Source: Symbiodinium natans
Taxonomy: Eukaryota > Sar > Dinophyceae > Suessiales > Symbiodiniaceae
Reading direction: 5' to 3'
Assembly (NCBI GenBank): GCA_905221605.1
Contig: CAJNDS010002199.1
Location: 135,001-199,000 of the forward strand
DNA length: 64,000 bases
Below the pieces are notes generated by a model that worked only from the letters and a program-made list of their open reading frames with translations, did no database searches and had not been told where the DNA came from. The translations under genes were made by a program, and so were the position numbers. Below, one piece after another: positions 1 through 10,303 of the stretch. Numbering within the stretch: position 1 is the first letter of the stretch; the number at the start of each line of letters is the position of its first letter.

Positions 1-3000
1 ACTACATCGAGAACTTCGAGAATCTCGACGACAGGAACGGCTACCCGATTCAGTTCATGAACGTCTACACGATTCAGTTCAGGAACTTCGTTGGTGAGTT
101 TGACAGCCAGGAGAGTGTGAGCCTTGAGTCCGGCTACGCCCCTAGTGCACTAGTAAAACAAGAAGCCCGAGAAGGAAATCTTTTAGCGCTACATCGACTA
201 GGACAAGTACTGAGATGGTTTGAGAAGTGTTTGAAGGAAAGAGTAGCTACAGTAGAGAGTTTGTTTCACGGCGTCGTGCATGAGATCTTTCATGGAGCGT
301 TTTCCAACACAGTCATGTTTCAAGGAATTCGCCTAGTTGTATATACAGGAACACCTTTAGGATTGGTTACTTGGATCATCCTGATGTATTTTTCACAGTC
401 TTTTTGCCAAGCAGTCAGAAGCAGAAGGAAGAAGCCAGGAAAGAAGACGCGAGAGCAGAGGAGAGCTGCAGCAGCACATTGCAGGCAGTACAAATCATTA
501 CTTTTAGCAACACTTGTTTACAACAACCTTGAAGCAGCCAAAGGTGTGGAAGAAGCACTCAAAACATTAGCCGAAGCAAACATGCAAACACTGCAAGGCA
601 TACAAGCTTTGTCGCAGGAGATAAGGCACTCAGCAGCAGCAGGAAGCCAAAGAGAGGAAGGATTGACACGAGCATTTCAGGAAACAGTAGCAGCAGTTCA
701 GCAGAAGCAAGCCGAGTCACAAGAAGCACTTGTGAGAGCACAACAAGAAGCAGTCACAACATTTGAGGAGATTGGCTCATCACTTGAGAGAGCCGTCAAG
801 GAAAGAAAGCCAGGAGATGTGGAGCTACACAAACTAATCAAAGCACCCGAAGCTTTCAACCCAGGTACATGGCAAGAAGAGAAGAGTGGATTTGGAGAGT
901 TCAGGAATCGACTCCGAACGTGGCTCGGAGCACTGGATGAAAATATGGTGAGGATCATGGACCGCGTAGAGAAGAACCTCAAGGAAGATAAGGCAGTCAC
1001 TATGAGTGAGATGTCAACAGAAGCCAGAGAAGCCAGTCGTAGGTTGTACAGCGTGTTGAGTAGCTACACAAAAGGTAGACCTTTTCGTGTTGTGAAGCAT
1101 GTACAGGAACAGAATGGCATGGAAGCGTATAGGATGTTGATGAAGGAATATCAGCCGGTGAACAGAGCACGATCTTTGGAGCTTTTCCACAATGTTCTCA
1201 ACTATCGTTTCGCGAAGGAAAAAGGCATTGCAGAGAACATTCTAGAGTATGAAGAAAAGATTGAGTTGTATGAGAAGGCAACAGGTGAGAAGGTGCAGGA
1301 AAACCTCAAAGTTTCAACCCTCATCCAAGGAATGAAGCCTGATGTGAAGAGACATATCTTGCTGAACATTGGTGAAGACACTAAGTACAACAGCCTTCGT
1401 CAGTATCTAGTCAACTACGAGTCAACCGAACGATGGACCAACTCCCTTAGCCAGCAGCAAGGAACGCCGCATAGGACCACAACCGACCTGATCGACACAG
1501 GTGAAGACCATGGAGGTTTAGCAGCGATGGATGTCAACAGAGCATGGAAAGGCAAAGGTAAAGGTTGGTACAAAGGCTATGGTAAAGGCAAAGGTAAAGG
1601 CAAGAAAGGCAAAGGTTCAGGTAAAGGTTTCGAGGACAAAGGTAAAGGTAAAGGCAAAGGTAAAGGCAAAGGTCGAGGAGGCAATTGGAAAGGTCGAGGT
1701 AGAGGCTTCAGAGGCCGAGGTAAAGGTAGAGGAAAAGGCTATGGTAGAGGCTTTGGTAGTTACAAAGGCAAAGGCAAAGGAAAAGCACAGTCAGCGTCAG
1801 GAGTTTGCCACTACTGTCATAGGTATGGACACTTTGAAGCACAGTGTAGGAAGAAGCAGATGGACATGGGATACCAAGCTAGGACCGTAGACCTAGAGAG
1901 CCAAAGCGAACAACAGAGTACAACAGGAACCTCAACTCAAGCCCCTTCGTCAGCCTCGAGGTACCAGCAGTCTCAAAGAAGCCAAAGCAGCCAAGGAACC
2001 TCCAACTCAAACAAGCCTGTAGTTAGGATGGTTTCGATGCATCACATTGGAGATCCCCCAACAAGTTTCCCGGAAGAGTTTGCGTTGAGCGAGGATTCAG
2101 AGGAAGTTGAGATTGACTACTTCGGAAGGATCTTGAGAGTTACGTGTGAAGAGAGTCAGGAAGAGAGAAAAGAGACAGAAGAGTTCTGGATAGGAGATGA
2201 AGATGAGTCCCAGGAATGTGAAGAACTTGACGACATGCTGTACCATTGGTACGGTGACGAACAGGAACAGCTGTTTGTCAGGACAGCACGACAGGACCAG
2301 TCCCGAGAGATCGAAGTGGTACTGGATTCTGGAGCCGACATTTCGTTGGCACCTATGTGGATGAAAAGATTTGGTAGGAAAGCGCCAAAGAAAGCACAAG
2401 TTGTTCTGAGGGATGCTCAAGGTAAGTTGATCAAGGTTTCGGACCAAAGGATCATTGAGGTTGAGTTTCAGGACATTTCAGGAGTTACCGTGAAGGTTGA
2501 GGAAGTGTTCTTGATTTCATCAGTGATTCACCCGTTACTTGCTGTAGGAAAGTTGATGAAGAAAGGTTGGGAGTTTAGGAACGGCACAGCGACAGGTACC
2601 GTCCTTACAGAAGGAACAACCAAGATTGCAGTCAACTACAACAACAACTCACTTACTGCTACAGCATTCGTGAGAGCAGTGAACACAGCATCCACAGGAA
2701 AGCCGATACCCTTGCACTTGTGTGAAAACCTCAAGTCTGTCGTAGAGGAACAGCGCATAGGATGGTCATTCTGGAGAGACCCTTACCAAGTTCACTACAG
2801 CCTCGGAACTTCGCAGCATGTGGACTTTGACCTCAAGTTTCAGCCAGGAAAGTACCCCTACAGAGCAGTCCTCATTCATGATGACAAGGAATGGCATCTA
2901 CTGTACCATAGTGTTATGTTTGGAGACCTAGAGAATCCTACAGGTGCGATCTTCGATGGAACTAGGAAATACAAGGTGTTGACGTTAGCTTCGAACCAAG

Positions 3001-6000
3001 AGTTTCCCTTGAACCTCTTAGGAACACCCAAAGAAGCCCAAGACAGGTGCATGTTCGAAGAGTACACTAAGGATGTTTGGTCGATCAGTGACGATGGCAC
3101 TGAGGTGATTAGGTACCACCATTCGCCCAGGAAAGCATTGTTCAATCCTCTAGATTCCAAAGACATCCCGGTAGAGATCTCAAACCTGAAGCCTGATAGG
3201 AAAACCTATGGAGAGGAACCCATCAAGCGTGAGTTCTTTGAGGATGACAAATCTTGGACCGAAGATGAGCATGATCAGTTCCCTGAGGCATTCACTGGAT
3301 TGTCCTGGACAGGACAAAGCAGATTCCAGCTGATCTACCCAGTAGAGCCCAAAACCAAGAAGCAGAAGAAGGAACAAAAGCAACTCGACACGATCCCTGA
3401 ACAGGTCGAAGAGGAAAATGAGGCATTTCAACCTGAAGAACCTGAAGCACCCGAACACAGGTACGAACTTGCAGGAGAACTTGTTTTCAACCACAATGGG
3501 TATGAGTACAACCAGCAAAGCAGCCTGAAGACCCTGAGAGGACTTTGCACCGAGTTTGGTGTATCTAAGTTTGGTTCAAAGCAGGACATTCTGAGGAGAC
3601 TCAGTAGGACCGTCATGGAAGCTGAAAGAACCCACGAACTTAGCACAGCCCAGAAAAGGTATCAGGAATATGCGATTGCCGAACCACTCAAGGACCAAAA
3701 GATGCCGCCACCTGAAGAGGTAGCAGCTCACAACTTGACGCATCTGCCATATGCGTCATGGTGTCCGGTGTGTGTTGCGTGTAAAGGAAAGGAGTCGCCT
3801 CATCCTAGAGAGAACCCTGAAAAGGAAAGATCATCGAGACCTACGTTCTGTATGGATTTTTGCTTCACAGGTACTAGCTACGATGAAGCAGCGTCTGCAG
3901 TATGTCTTGTGTGCGTTGACTCTTGGAGTAGGAATGTTGTCTGTATTCCCACAGCATCTAAAGGCAAAGGCCTGATTGATCATCTAGCTGAAGGAGTTAC
4001 GTACATGAGCACTCAACTGCAGTATGGAGCCATCAACCTGAAAGCCGACAACGAAGGAACCATGAAGAAGCTCAAGCAGGTCATTCAGAAGCAGCGATCA
4101 TCGTTAGGACTAGGAACAGTCTTGCAAGATGCAGTTTCAGGACAAAAGGAAACCAACGGCATGGCTGAACGAGCTATCCAAACCGTCCGTAGGCAAGCTC
4201 TGACTTTGATCAAAGGCATGGAAGAGCATGCAGGAATTCTTGTTGCACACACGCATCCGATCTTCAGTTGGGCATTTCGACATGCCAGCTGGATAATCAA
4301 CAGGTACCATCGACACTCAGGAACAGGGATGACCCCTTACGAGTGGATTTCAGGTCGCCCGTTTCAAGGAACTTTGGCAGAGTTTGGAGAGAGTTTGATG
4401 GTGTTGGCTAACAGGACAGGCGTGAAGAGTAGCAGGAAAGGTGATCCTTTGTGGTTGAGAGGAGTGTTCTTAGGAAAGTCTGACAACGACTTGTACATCA
4501 CTTGGCACATGGATGGTATCAAAACTAGCAGAAGTGCAAAGCGTTGCCCTGAACATTTCGACGCTAAGGCAATCAGTAGTGTAGGAATCCATTCATGGGA
4601 AGTGAAGCACACCACTCTAGCAACCAGAGTAGTTCCCAAGAAAAGCCTTCCAGGACCAAAAACAGTAATGACCCAGATCATGGGCTCACCCACTGGTGAA
4701 AAGGATCAAGCAGTGCAGGACAAACCTTCAGGACCTCAGAGTCAATCTGAGGCAGTTGTCATCCAAGGCGGGGATTCTGGTGAGAAGCCAGGACCAGTGA
4801 TCCCAAGGACGACGTATCTAGCAGGTAAAGCCAAACAGCACCAAGCAGCCCAAAAGAGGAAAGCCGAACAAGATCTTGAAGAAGCTGAGCCTGAAGCAGC
4901 GTCAGATGTGTTGTCTAGTGATCCTTCGTCTTCAAGCAGTCCCCAGGGAAAAGAGCCAGGTATGGATGTTTCTGATGGTGGTGAGTCTGAGGAACTTTTG
5001 CCAGACAGTGCAATGTTGAGTGAACTTCTCACAGCACGAGGACCTCCACAGCTTAGGAAAGCACAGTTTGAAGATGTAGGAACAGGTTCCAAGATTCCGA
5101 AGCTGGATTCCCCAACTAAGAAGTATCCACCTTTCAACGTAGGAAGAGTTTTTGAGCACAATGACGAGGAACTTCCTGAAGCAGGAACTGACGACATTTT
5201 CTGGGAAGACACCTATTCTGAGATTGGTGACTCAGATGAAGAGCAGGACATTTTCACAAGTGAAGATGCAGGACCTCCAGAACTTTCAGAGGAGGAACTC
5301 AGAGTCTTGGATCGAGAAGCGATGGTCACCGAGATCGATCGTCTCAAGGACATGAAAGCAGTAGACCGAGTCCCTTTGCAGGAACTTCAGAGAGAAGAAG
5401 AGAGAGGAGAGAACTGTGAAGGAAACGAAGAGAGAGACGTAGGAACCAAGTGGCTTACCACGAAGTTTGTGTTTGACTGGAGATTTAGAGGAAACCGATG
5501 GATTCGTAGAGCTCGATTGGTTGCGCGGGAGTTCAAGACACAGGAACGCCGCACAGACACGTTCAGTCCAGCGACGAGCGCCTCGCTGGTGAGACTGATC
5601 CCGGTATTAGGATTGCAGCAGGAATATGCATTGTATTCTGTAGATGTGAAGGACGCATTCCTTCAGGTACCCCAAAGGAACAGGACAGCGTGTGAATTCC
5701 CAAAGGAATATGTAGAGCTTTTCGGAGAAGAAGATCCCAACTGCAGGAACGAAGGTTTGTTACTCTTGCGTGTACTTCCAGGACAGAGAGATGCAGCATT
5801 GTTGTGGAGTGACCACTTTGCGAGCACTTTGCAGGAACAGGACTTTGACAGGTGTGTTGCATGTCCAACTTTGTTTCGTGACAAGATGAAGAGTATTCTT
5901 GTCGTACACGTAGACGACATTCAAGCAGCAGGAAAGAATAGAAGCCTTGCGCCAGTTCTGAGCATGTTAGGCAAAACCTACGAACTCAAGATCGAAGGCC

Positions 6001-9000
6001 CTTTTCTCACTGAGCAAGAACTTGCAGTAGGAGAGTCGCTTCAGACCATTAGATTCCTCAAGAGGAAATTTACGTACCACAACCATGAGTTGCACATCAA
6101 AAGTGACCCGAAGTATCTCATCAAGCTCAAGGAAGAACTCAAGCTCAAGAGCACAGCCTCAAAGCCAACTCCTTGCACCCATGAAAGCCAGGAAGCCGAT
6201 CACACCAACAGTCTTGACCAGGAACAAGCAGCATCATTCCGAAAGTGTGTAGGAATCTTACTGTATGTAGGCCAGGATAGACCGGATTTGCAGTTCGCAG
6301 TTCGTGGACTAGCGTCAAAGATGTCGGAACCTACGTATGGATCATGGAAACACTTGATTCATCTTGTGCAGTACATGTCTAAGACAGAAGGCTATCATCT
6401 TGTGTACAGGAAGACCCCCAGAGGCCTCAGCAATCTTCATGAGAGTATCAGGAACGGTAGCTATGATTTCACTGGAGTAGAGTCCAAAGAGTATCATCTT
6501 CTAGAGGTATTCAGCGATAGTGATTGGGCAGGAAAGAAAGACACTCGTAGATCAACCAGCTCAGGAAACGTATTTCTGGATGGACAGGTGATCTATAGTT
6601 TCTCTCGAAGCCAGAAGACAGTCTCGCTCAGCTCTGGTGAAGCAGAGTACTACGCCGCAGCATCGGCAGCATCAGATTCAATTCTGTTGAAGGAAGCAGT
6701 TCAGTTCTTGACGGGAAAACGTTGTGTAGTACATTTGCATCTTGATTCTTCGGCAGCCCGAGGTATCATCACTCGGCAGGGAGTAGGAAGAGTCAAACAT
6801 TTGCAGATCAGGACCTTGTTTCTTCAAGACCTCCACAAACAAGGAACCGTTAGCGTGCACCCAGTAGGGACCAAGGACAACACCGCCGATATAGGAACTA
6901 AGCCCTTGTCAGGAAAGCGTATCAAACTTCTTTTGCATTGGCTAGGATTCCAAACTGAAGACAACGAACCCGTAGGAAAACAAGAGCTCCAAGACCACCG
7001 AACCCAGGAACAAGCTAAGGCTACTGTGAGGTTGATCAAGAGTAAAGGAACATTCGCGTTTGCAGCTTTGATGTTTTCGACCATTGCAGGAATTTCAGAA
7101 GGTTTTGTGTTTGAGGGTTCAGGAAAAGTTTCAGGAACAGACATGTCAGTCATGAGAGCATGTGAGCAGGACGTCATGTGCATTTCTGACACGAGTGAAT
7201 TTGCGTTAGGAACAGTCATGTCTTGTTGTAGGAACAGTCTTCATGCAGGAAACATGTGTGCATTTGAAGTAGGAACCGTTTGTGCAGAGAGAGTAGGAAC
7301 AGGAAATTCGCCGCATTCCGAGTGCAACAGTCAAGCTGTAGAAGTAGAGCAGGAACACTGTAGAGAGCCCAGTAGAAAAGCCAGGAAACCTGTAGCCATG
7401 AGTGGCACTGGAGAAGACGCCAGCTTCAACCAGTTGGTGCAGGAACTACGTGAGATCCTGGAAACGACGCGCCAGGAACGCAGCGAGTCCATGGAGAGTG
7501 TCTCCATCTCTTTGCAGGAAAGCAGCATGAACATGAGTCGTTTGGCAGAGGAGAGCCAAGCAACCCAGAAGCTCCTGTCCGACTACAAGAAGGAAGCAGA
7601 AGAGATCAAGAACATCGTGAAGGAGATCAAGCAAAATGAAGCAGAAGCCAAAGACGAGGTGAAGGAGATCGTCAAAGACTTGAAGGAAAGAATCGAAAGC
7701 CTTGAAGATTTCGTGAAGTGGTACACCCAGGAAGAAGAAGAAGAGGAAGAAGACAACGAGGAGAACGACGCGGAGAAGGAAAGAAAGGACAGAGAACTGG
7801 AAGCAGAACTTCGTCGTGAAGGGCATCTTCAGGAAACTACATCGTGGAGTACCTCATCTACCAGTTCGAAAGGAAAGCAGGAAGGAAAAGATGAAGCTAC
7901 ATCGTGGACTACGCCGACTACAAGTTCGAAAGAAGGAAAGGAAGAAGCTACATCGTGGACTACCTCATCTACCAGTTCGAAGGAAAAGCAGGAAGGAAAG
8001 GATGAAGCTACATCGTGGACTACCTCAACTACAAGTTCGAAAGGAGGAAAGAACAAGGAAGAGGAAGCCGAGAGCATCACCGAGAAGATCCGCCGAATCA
8101 ACGAGGAGATCCAAAGGAAAGCAGAAGAGTCAAAAGACAAGGAAAGCGATTTCGAGTACCCACGCGATTTTTCGTCCGAGTGGAAGTTCTACACCGAGAA
8201 TGGCTCGATTTACCGCCAGCACTACGTGACGCAGGAAAAGATTTGGTGCGACTACGACTACGCCTACAAGCACGAGAAAGGAAAAGGAAAGAACAAGAAG
8301 AAGAAAGGCCACGCAGGAGAAGAAGAAGGAAAGACAAGCTCAGGATCAGGAGGACAGCAGCCGCTGTCAAAGGAACAAGAAGAGGAGCTGAAGGCAAAGT
8401 TGAGGAAGACCTTAGAAGCAGCAGCAGAGGAGAACGATAGGAGACTTGAGAAGGAAAGGCAAACCAAGGAGGAAGAAGCAAAGGCAGCAGCAGCAAGAGC
8501 ACAGGCAGACAAAGAAGCACGAGAGGCAGCAGCCAAGCAAGCAAAGGAAGCCAAGGAAGCAAAGGCAGCAGCAGTCAAGGCAAAGGAAGAAGAGGAAAGG
8601 CACAGGAAGAATGCAGCAGCCCAAGCAGCAGCAGCAGAGAAGGAAGCAGAAGCAAGGAAGGAGCTCGAGGAAGCAGTCCTCTTGCTTATGCAGGAAAGGG
8701 AGAAGGACAAGGAAAGGATTGAAAGGCTCGAGAAGGCACTCAGCCAAAGAGGAAGCGATGCAGGATCAACAACAGAAGAGGAGAGCCGCAGCCCAGCAAA
8801 GGAAAAGGAGGAGCCAGAGAAGAAGGAGCCAAAGGAAAAGAAGGAGAAGGAAGACCCAGAGGTGAAGGAAAAAGGACCGTACTCGCCGAGGAGCTACGTG
8901 AAGGCTCAGGAAAAGACAATACAAGGAACAGCTACGCCGTCTTCCAGTACCAGGAAAAGTTCTACCAGTGGAAGTGGAACAACGACAGCCAGTACTGGTA

Positions 9001-9047
9001 CTTCTTCGATTCAGAAGGAAAAAGTCCCGGTGAAGGAAATTGGGTGA
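1..9047 (+). CDS. Copia Gag-Pol polyprotein with long C-terminal extension (5' partial)
   Basis: The retrotransposon polyprotein makes capsid, protease, integrase and reverse transcriptase. The first ATG is at 57, but the frame is open to the window edge, so the true start may be upstream. Numbering from ATG 57: a hydrophobic stretch near 93-112; a Gly/Lys/Arg-rich RNA-binding-like tract at ~492-580; a CCHC knuckle from C584; protease DSGA at 757-760; an integrase zinc-binding-like HNLTHLPYASWCPVC near 1224-1240; catalytic triad D1267, D1331, E1371; RT motif A around D1863 (VDVKDAF); HVDD at 1951-1954; RNase H D2154 (FSDSDWAG). After RNase H come ~690 extra residues: a hydrophobic segment ~2333-2352, a Cys-rich stretch ~2368-2434, a coiled coil from M2448, four Ser/Thr-rich repeats (EATSWTT type; 7836-8042) and a Lys/Glu-rich coiled coil. 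Copia polyproteins usually end soon after RNase H. The function of the extension is unknown. Confidence 0.92.
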   Translation, partial: YIENFENLDDRNGYPIQFMNVYTIQFRNFVGEFDSQESVSLESGYAPSALVKQEAREGNLLALHRLGQVLRWFEKCLKERVATVESLFHGVVHEIFHGAFSNTVMFQGIRLVVYTGTPLGLVTWIILMYFSQSFCQAVRSRRKKPGKKTREQRRAAAAHCRQYKSLLLATLVYNNLEAAKGVEEALKTLAEANMQTLQGIQALSQEIRHSAAAGSQREEGLTRAFQETVAAVQQKQAESQEALVRAQQEAVTTFEEIGSSLERAVKERKPGDVELHKLIKAPEAFNPGTWQEEKSGFGEFRNRLRTWLGALDENMVRIMDRVEKNLKEDKAVTMSEMSTEAREASRRLYSVLSSYTKGRPFRVVKHVQEQNGMEAYRMLMKEYQPVNRARSLELFHNVLNYRFAKEKGIAENILEYEEKIELYEKATGEKVQENLKVSTLIQGMKPDVKRHILLNIGEDTKYNSLRQYLVNYESTERWTNSLSQQQGTPHRTTTDLIDTGEDHGGLAAMDVNRAWKGKGKGWYKGYGKGKGKGKKGKGSGKGFEDKGKGKGKGKGKGRGGNWKGRGRGFRGRGKGRGKGYGRGFGSYKGKGKGKAQSASGVCHYCHRYGHFEAQCRKKQMDMGYQARTVDLESQSEQQSTTGTSTQAPSSASRYQQSQRSQSSQGTSNSNKPVVRMVSMHHIGDPPTSFPEEFALSEDSEEVEIDYFGRILRVTCEESQEERKETEEFWIGDEDESQECEELDDMLYHWYGDEQEQLFVRTARQDQSREIEVVLDSGADISLAPMWMKRFGRKAPKKAQVVLRDAQGKLIKVSDQRIIEVEFQDISGVTVKVEEVFLISSVIHPLLAVGKLMKKGWEFRNGTATGTVLTEGTTKIAVNYNNNSLTATAFVRAVNTASTGKPIPLHLCENLKSVVEEQRIGWSFWRDPYQVHYSLGTSQHVDFDLKFQPGKYPYRAVLIHDDKEWHLLYHSVMFGDLENPTGAIFDGTRKYKVLTLASNQEFPLNLLGTPKEAQDRCMFEEYTKDVWSISDDGTEVIRYHHSPRKALFNPLDSKDIPVEISNLKPDRKTYGEEPIKREFFEDDKSWTEDEHDQFPEAFTGLSWTGQSRFQLIYPVEPKTKKQKKEQKQLDTIPEQVEEENEAFQPEEPEAPEHRYELAGELVFNHNGYEYNQQSSLKTLRGLCTEFGVSKFGSKQDILRRLSRTVMEAERTHELSTAQKRYQEYAIAEPLKDQKMPPPEEVAAHNLTHLPYASWCPVCVACKGKESPHPRENPEKERSSRPTFCMDFCFTGTSYDEAASAVCLVCVDSWSRNVVCIPTASKGKGLIDHLAEGVTYMSTQLQYGAINLKADNEGTMKKLKQVIQKQRSSLGLGTVLQDAVSGQKETNGMAERAIQTVRRQALTLIKGMEEHAGILVAHTHPIFSWAFRHASWIINRYHRHSGTGMTPYEWISGRPFQGTLAEFGESLMVLANRTGVKSSRKGDPLWLRGVFLGKSDNDLYITWHMDGIKTSRSAKRCPEHFDAKAISSVGIHSWEVKHTTLATRVVPKKSLPGPKTVMTQIMGSPTGEKDQAVQDKPSGPQSQSEAVVIQGGDSGEKPGPVIPRTTYLAGKAKQHQAAQKRKAEQDLEEAEPEAASDVLSSDPSSSSSPQGKEPGMDVSDGGESEELLPDSAMLSELLTARGPPQLRKAQFEDVGTGSKIPKLDSPTKKYPPFNVGRVFEHNDEELPEAGTDDIFWEDTYSEIGDSDEEQDIFTSEDAGPPELSEEELRVLDREAMVTEIDRLKDMKAVDRVPLQELQREEERGENCEGNEERDVGTKWLTTKFVFDWRFRGNRWIRRARLVAREFKTQERRTDTFSPATSASLVRLIPVLGLQQEYALYSVDVKDAFLQVPQRNRTACEFPKEYVELFGEEDPNCRNEGLLLLRVLPGQRDAALLWSDHFASTLQEQDFDRCVACPTLFRDKMKSILVVHVDDIQAAGKNRSLAPVLSMLGKTYELKIEGPFLTEQELAVGESLQTIRFLKRKFTYHNHELHIKSDPKYLIKLKEELKLKSTASKPTPCTHESQEADHTNSLDQEQAASFRKCVGILLYVGQDRPDLQFAVRGLASKMSEPTYGSWKHLIHLVQYMSKTEGYHLVYRKTPRGLSNLHESIRNGSYDFTGVESKEYHLLEVFSDSDWAGKKDTRRSTSSGNVFLDGQVIYSFSRSQKTVSLSSGEAEYYAAASAASDSILLKEAVQFLTGKRCVVHLHLDSSAARGIITRQGVGRVKHLQIRTLFLQDLHKQGTVSVHPVGTKDNTADIGTKPLSGKRIKLLLHWLGFQTEDNEPVGKQELQDHRTQEQAKATVRLIKSKGTFAFAALMFSTIAGISEGFVFEGSGKVSGTDMSVMRACEQDVMCISDTSEFALGTVMSCCRNSLHAGNMCAFEVGTVCAERVGTGNSPHSECNSQAVEVEQEHCREPSRKARKPVAMSGTGEDASFNQLVQELREILETTRQERSESMESVSISLQESSMNMSRLAEESQATQKLLSDYKKEAEEIKNIVKEIKQNEAEAKDEVKEIVKDLKERIESLEDFVKWYTQEEEEEEEDNEENDAEKERKDRELEAELRREGHLQETTSWSTSSTSSKGKQEGKDEATSWTTPTTSSKEGKEEATSWTTSSTSSKEKQEGKDEATSWTTSTTSSKGGKNKEEEAESITEKIRRINEEIQRKAEESKDKESDFEYPRDFSSEWKFYTENGSIYRQHYVTQEKIWCDYDYAYKHEKGKGKNKKKKGHAGEEEGKTSSGSGGQQPLSKEQEEELKAKLRKTLEAAAEENDRRLEKERQTKEEEAKAAAARAQADKEAREAAAKQAKEAKEAKAAAVKAKEEEERHRKNAAAQAAAAEKEAEARKELEEAVLLLMQEREKDKERIERLEKALSQRGSDAGSTTEEESRSPAKEKEEPEKKEPKEKKEKEDPEVKEKGPYSPRSYVKAQEKTIQGTATPSSSTRKSSTSGSGTTTASTGTSSIQKEKVPVKEIG

Positions 9048-9238
9048 AGCAGCACAAGGACAAGAACGGCAGGAAAGTTTGCGACGAGCAGCTCAAGAAG
9101 TTTGAGAAGTTCATTGAGGAGAAAGGAAAAGGAAAAGACAAAAGCCAGGAGAAAGGAGAAGAAGGAAAAGGAAGCAGCAGCAGCAGCAGCAGCAAGGACG
9201 TCGACGATGGCTACTACGAGATCACAAGCTTTTCGTGA
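8850..9238 (+). pseudogene. Frameshifted true tail of the copia polyprotein
   Basis: The annotated frame ends at 9047 in Ser/Thr-rich sequence, but a second frame (two bases on, equivalent to -1) is open from before 8850 to the stop at 9238. From 8933 it reads as aromatic, protein-like sequence (YAVFQYQEKFYQWKW, then QYWYFFDSEG) followed by a charged C-terminus. This resembles the WKFYTENGS / IWCDYDYAY segment encoded in the main frame near 8180-8270. I infer a single-base or two-base indel between ~8850 and 8935, or less likely programmed -1 shifting. Confidence 0.6.
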
Positions 9239-9539
9239 AAAGGAAAGTGAGCTTGGCAGTGAGAGCAGAAAGGATGGTGTATCCGTCCTAGCTCCAGGAA
9301 AGTTTTCTTTTGCAGTTTGTTTCAGGATGATGATCCAAGTAAGGTAGGAACAGCAGCGTTTTGTTTTGTACAGGATAGTAGACATGTCGTTTGAAGGAAA
9401 TGTGAGCGAACTTGGAGAGATTCGCCAGTGGACTTGAAAGAGTCTGCGTTGAGGAAAGAGTTTCAAACACTTGTGTGTGTTCAGGAAAGAGAGTCGAAGC
9501 CAGCTTAGTCTACGACTTTCACTAACTTCGAAGGCGGGG
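9239..9539 (+). other. Copia 3' untranslated region and polypurine tract
   Basis: No ORF of note. The last bases, GAAGGCGGGG (9530-9539), form a purine-rich tract directly abutting the LTR, which is where plus-strand priming normally occurs in LTR retrotransposons. Confidence 0.7.
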
Positions 9540-9721
9540 TGTTAAACATTCCAGCCTAGAAGGAACACACTGTTGTATGTGTAGGAGAATGCACAGATTG
9601 AGCCAGGAACCAACTTTGTGGCCCAGGCTCAAAGGAGTGAGAGGACAGAAACCACAGCAGAGCGGTGAAGCGAAAAGTGAGCCGCAGTGGGAAACCCTTT
9701 AGGAAAGCCCGTTCTTTAACA
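9540..9721 (+). repeat. 3' LTR of the copia element (182 bp)
   Basis: It begins TGTTAA (9540-9545) and ends TTAACA (9716-9721), a perfect 6-bp terminal inverted repeat with the canonical TG...CA ends. It follows the polypurine tract directly. The partner 5' LTR is outside the window, so the right end is inferred from the termini only. Confidence 0.75.
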
Positions 9722-9732
9722 CTCTTTGCTGG

Positions 9733-10203
9733 TGGGCCTTTTTGAACGAATTTGGCAATTTTGGCCTTCTGTTGCCAATTCGGGCCTTTTGAAGCCCATT
9801 CGGGCCTTCTGAAGCCAATTTTGGGCTTCAATTTGGCCTCTGAAGCCAATTTTGTGCCTTCTGAAGCCAATTTGGGCCTCTGAAGCCAGTTTTGGCCTTG
9901 TGAAGCCAATTTTCGGCCATTTTTGACCTTCTGAAACAAATTTTGTGCCTCTGAAGCAAATTTTGGCATTCGGGCCTTCTGAAGCCAATTTGGGCCTCTG
10001 AAGCCAATTTTGGGCCTTCTGAAGCCAAGTTTATGCCTTCTGAAGCCAGTTTGGGCCCTCTGAAGCCAATTTTGGCCTTCTGAAGCCAATTTTGAGCCTT
10101 CTGAAGCTAATTTTGGGCTTCTGAGGCTTCTGAATTTGGCCTCTGAAGCCAATGTTGGCCTTCTGAAACCAATTTTGGGCTTCTGAAGCCAATTTGGGGC
10201 TTC
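9733..10203. repeat. ~21-bp minisatellite, CTGAAGCCAATTTTGG type
   Basis: Degenerate tandem copies of a ~21-bp unit (core TTCTGAAGCCAATTTTGGGC) with single-base and length variants. It starts a few bases after the copia LTR. Open frames on the minus strand (repeating W-L-Q-K-A and F-R-R-P) are by-products of a period divisible by three. Confidence 0.9.
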
Positions 10204-10303
10204 TCTTCCCTTTCAAAAACTTTTCGCCGTAAAAAGTTTATTGGAGCATAGGGCAGCCACCTATAGAGAAGAGTTGGCTTGGGCGCCACGCTGCGCTGGC
10301 GAA
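10204..10303. other. Short unique spacer before the telomere-type arrays
   Basis: About 100 bases with no ORF or repeat that I recognise, between the 21-bp minisatellite and the first CCCTAAA array. Confidence 0.5.

Larger units (their letters stand above)
1..9721 (+). mobile_element. Ty1/copia-type LTR retrotransposon, 5' end outside window
   Basis: Order of domains is Gag, zinc knuckle, protease, integrase, RT, RNase H. Integrase before RT is the diagnostic copia order. A purine-rich tract and a terminal repeat with TGTTAA/TTAACA ends close the element on the right. The reading frame is open to base 1, so the 5' LTR and leader lie outside. The polyprotein is nearly intact, apart from a frame change near its C-terminus, so the copy may be fairly young. 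Confidence 0.9.

Noticed and set aside
7816-8865. Several 100-150-codon ORFs in other frames of the copia extension
   Set aside because: They are shadows of GAAGAA/AAGGAA-rich coding sequence; the main frame has the coherent coiled-coil and repeat pattern.
9722-9726. CTCTT as copia target-site duplication
   Set aside because: The left end of the element is outside the window, so no duplication can be tested.
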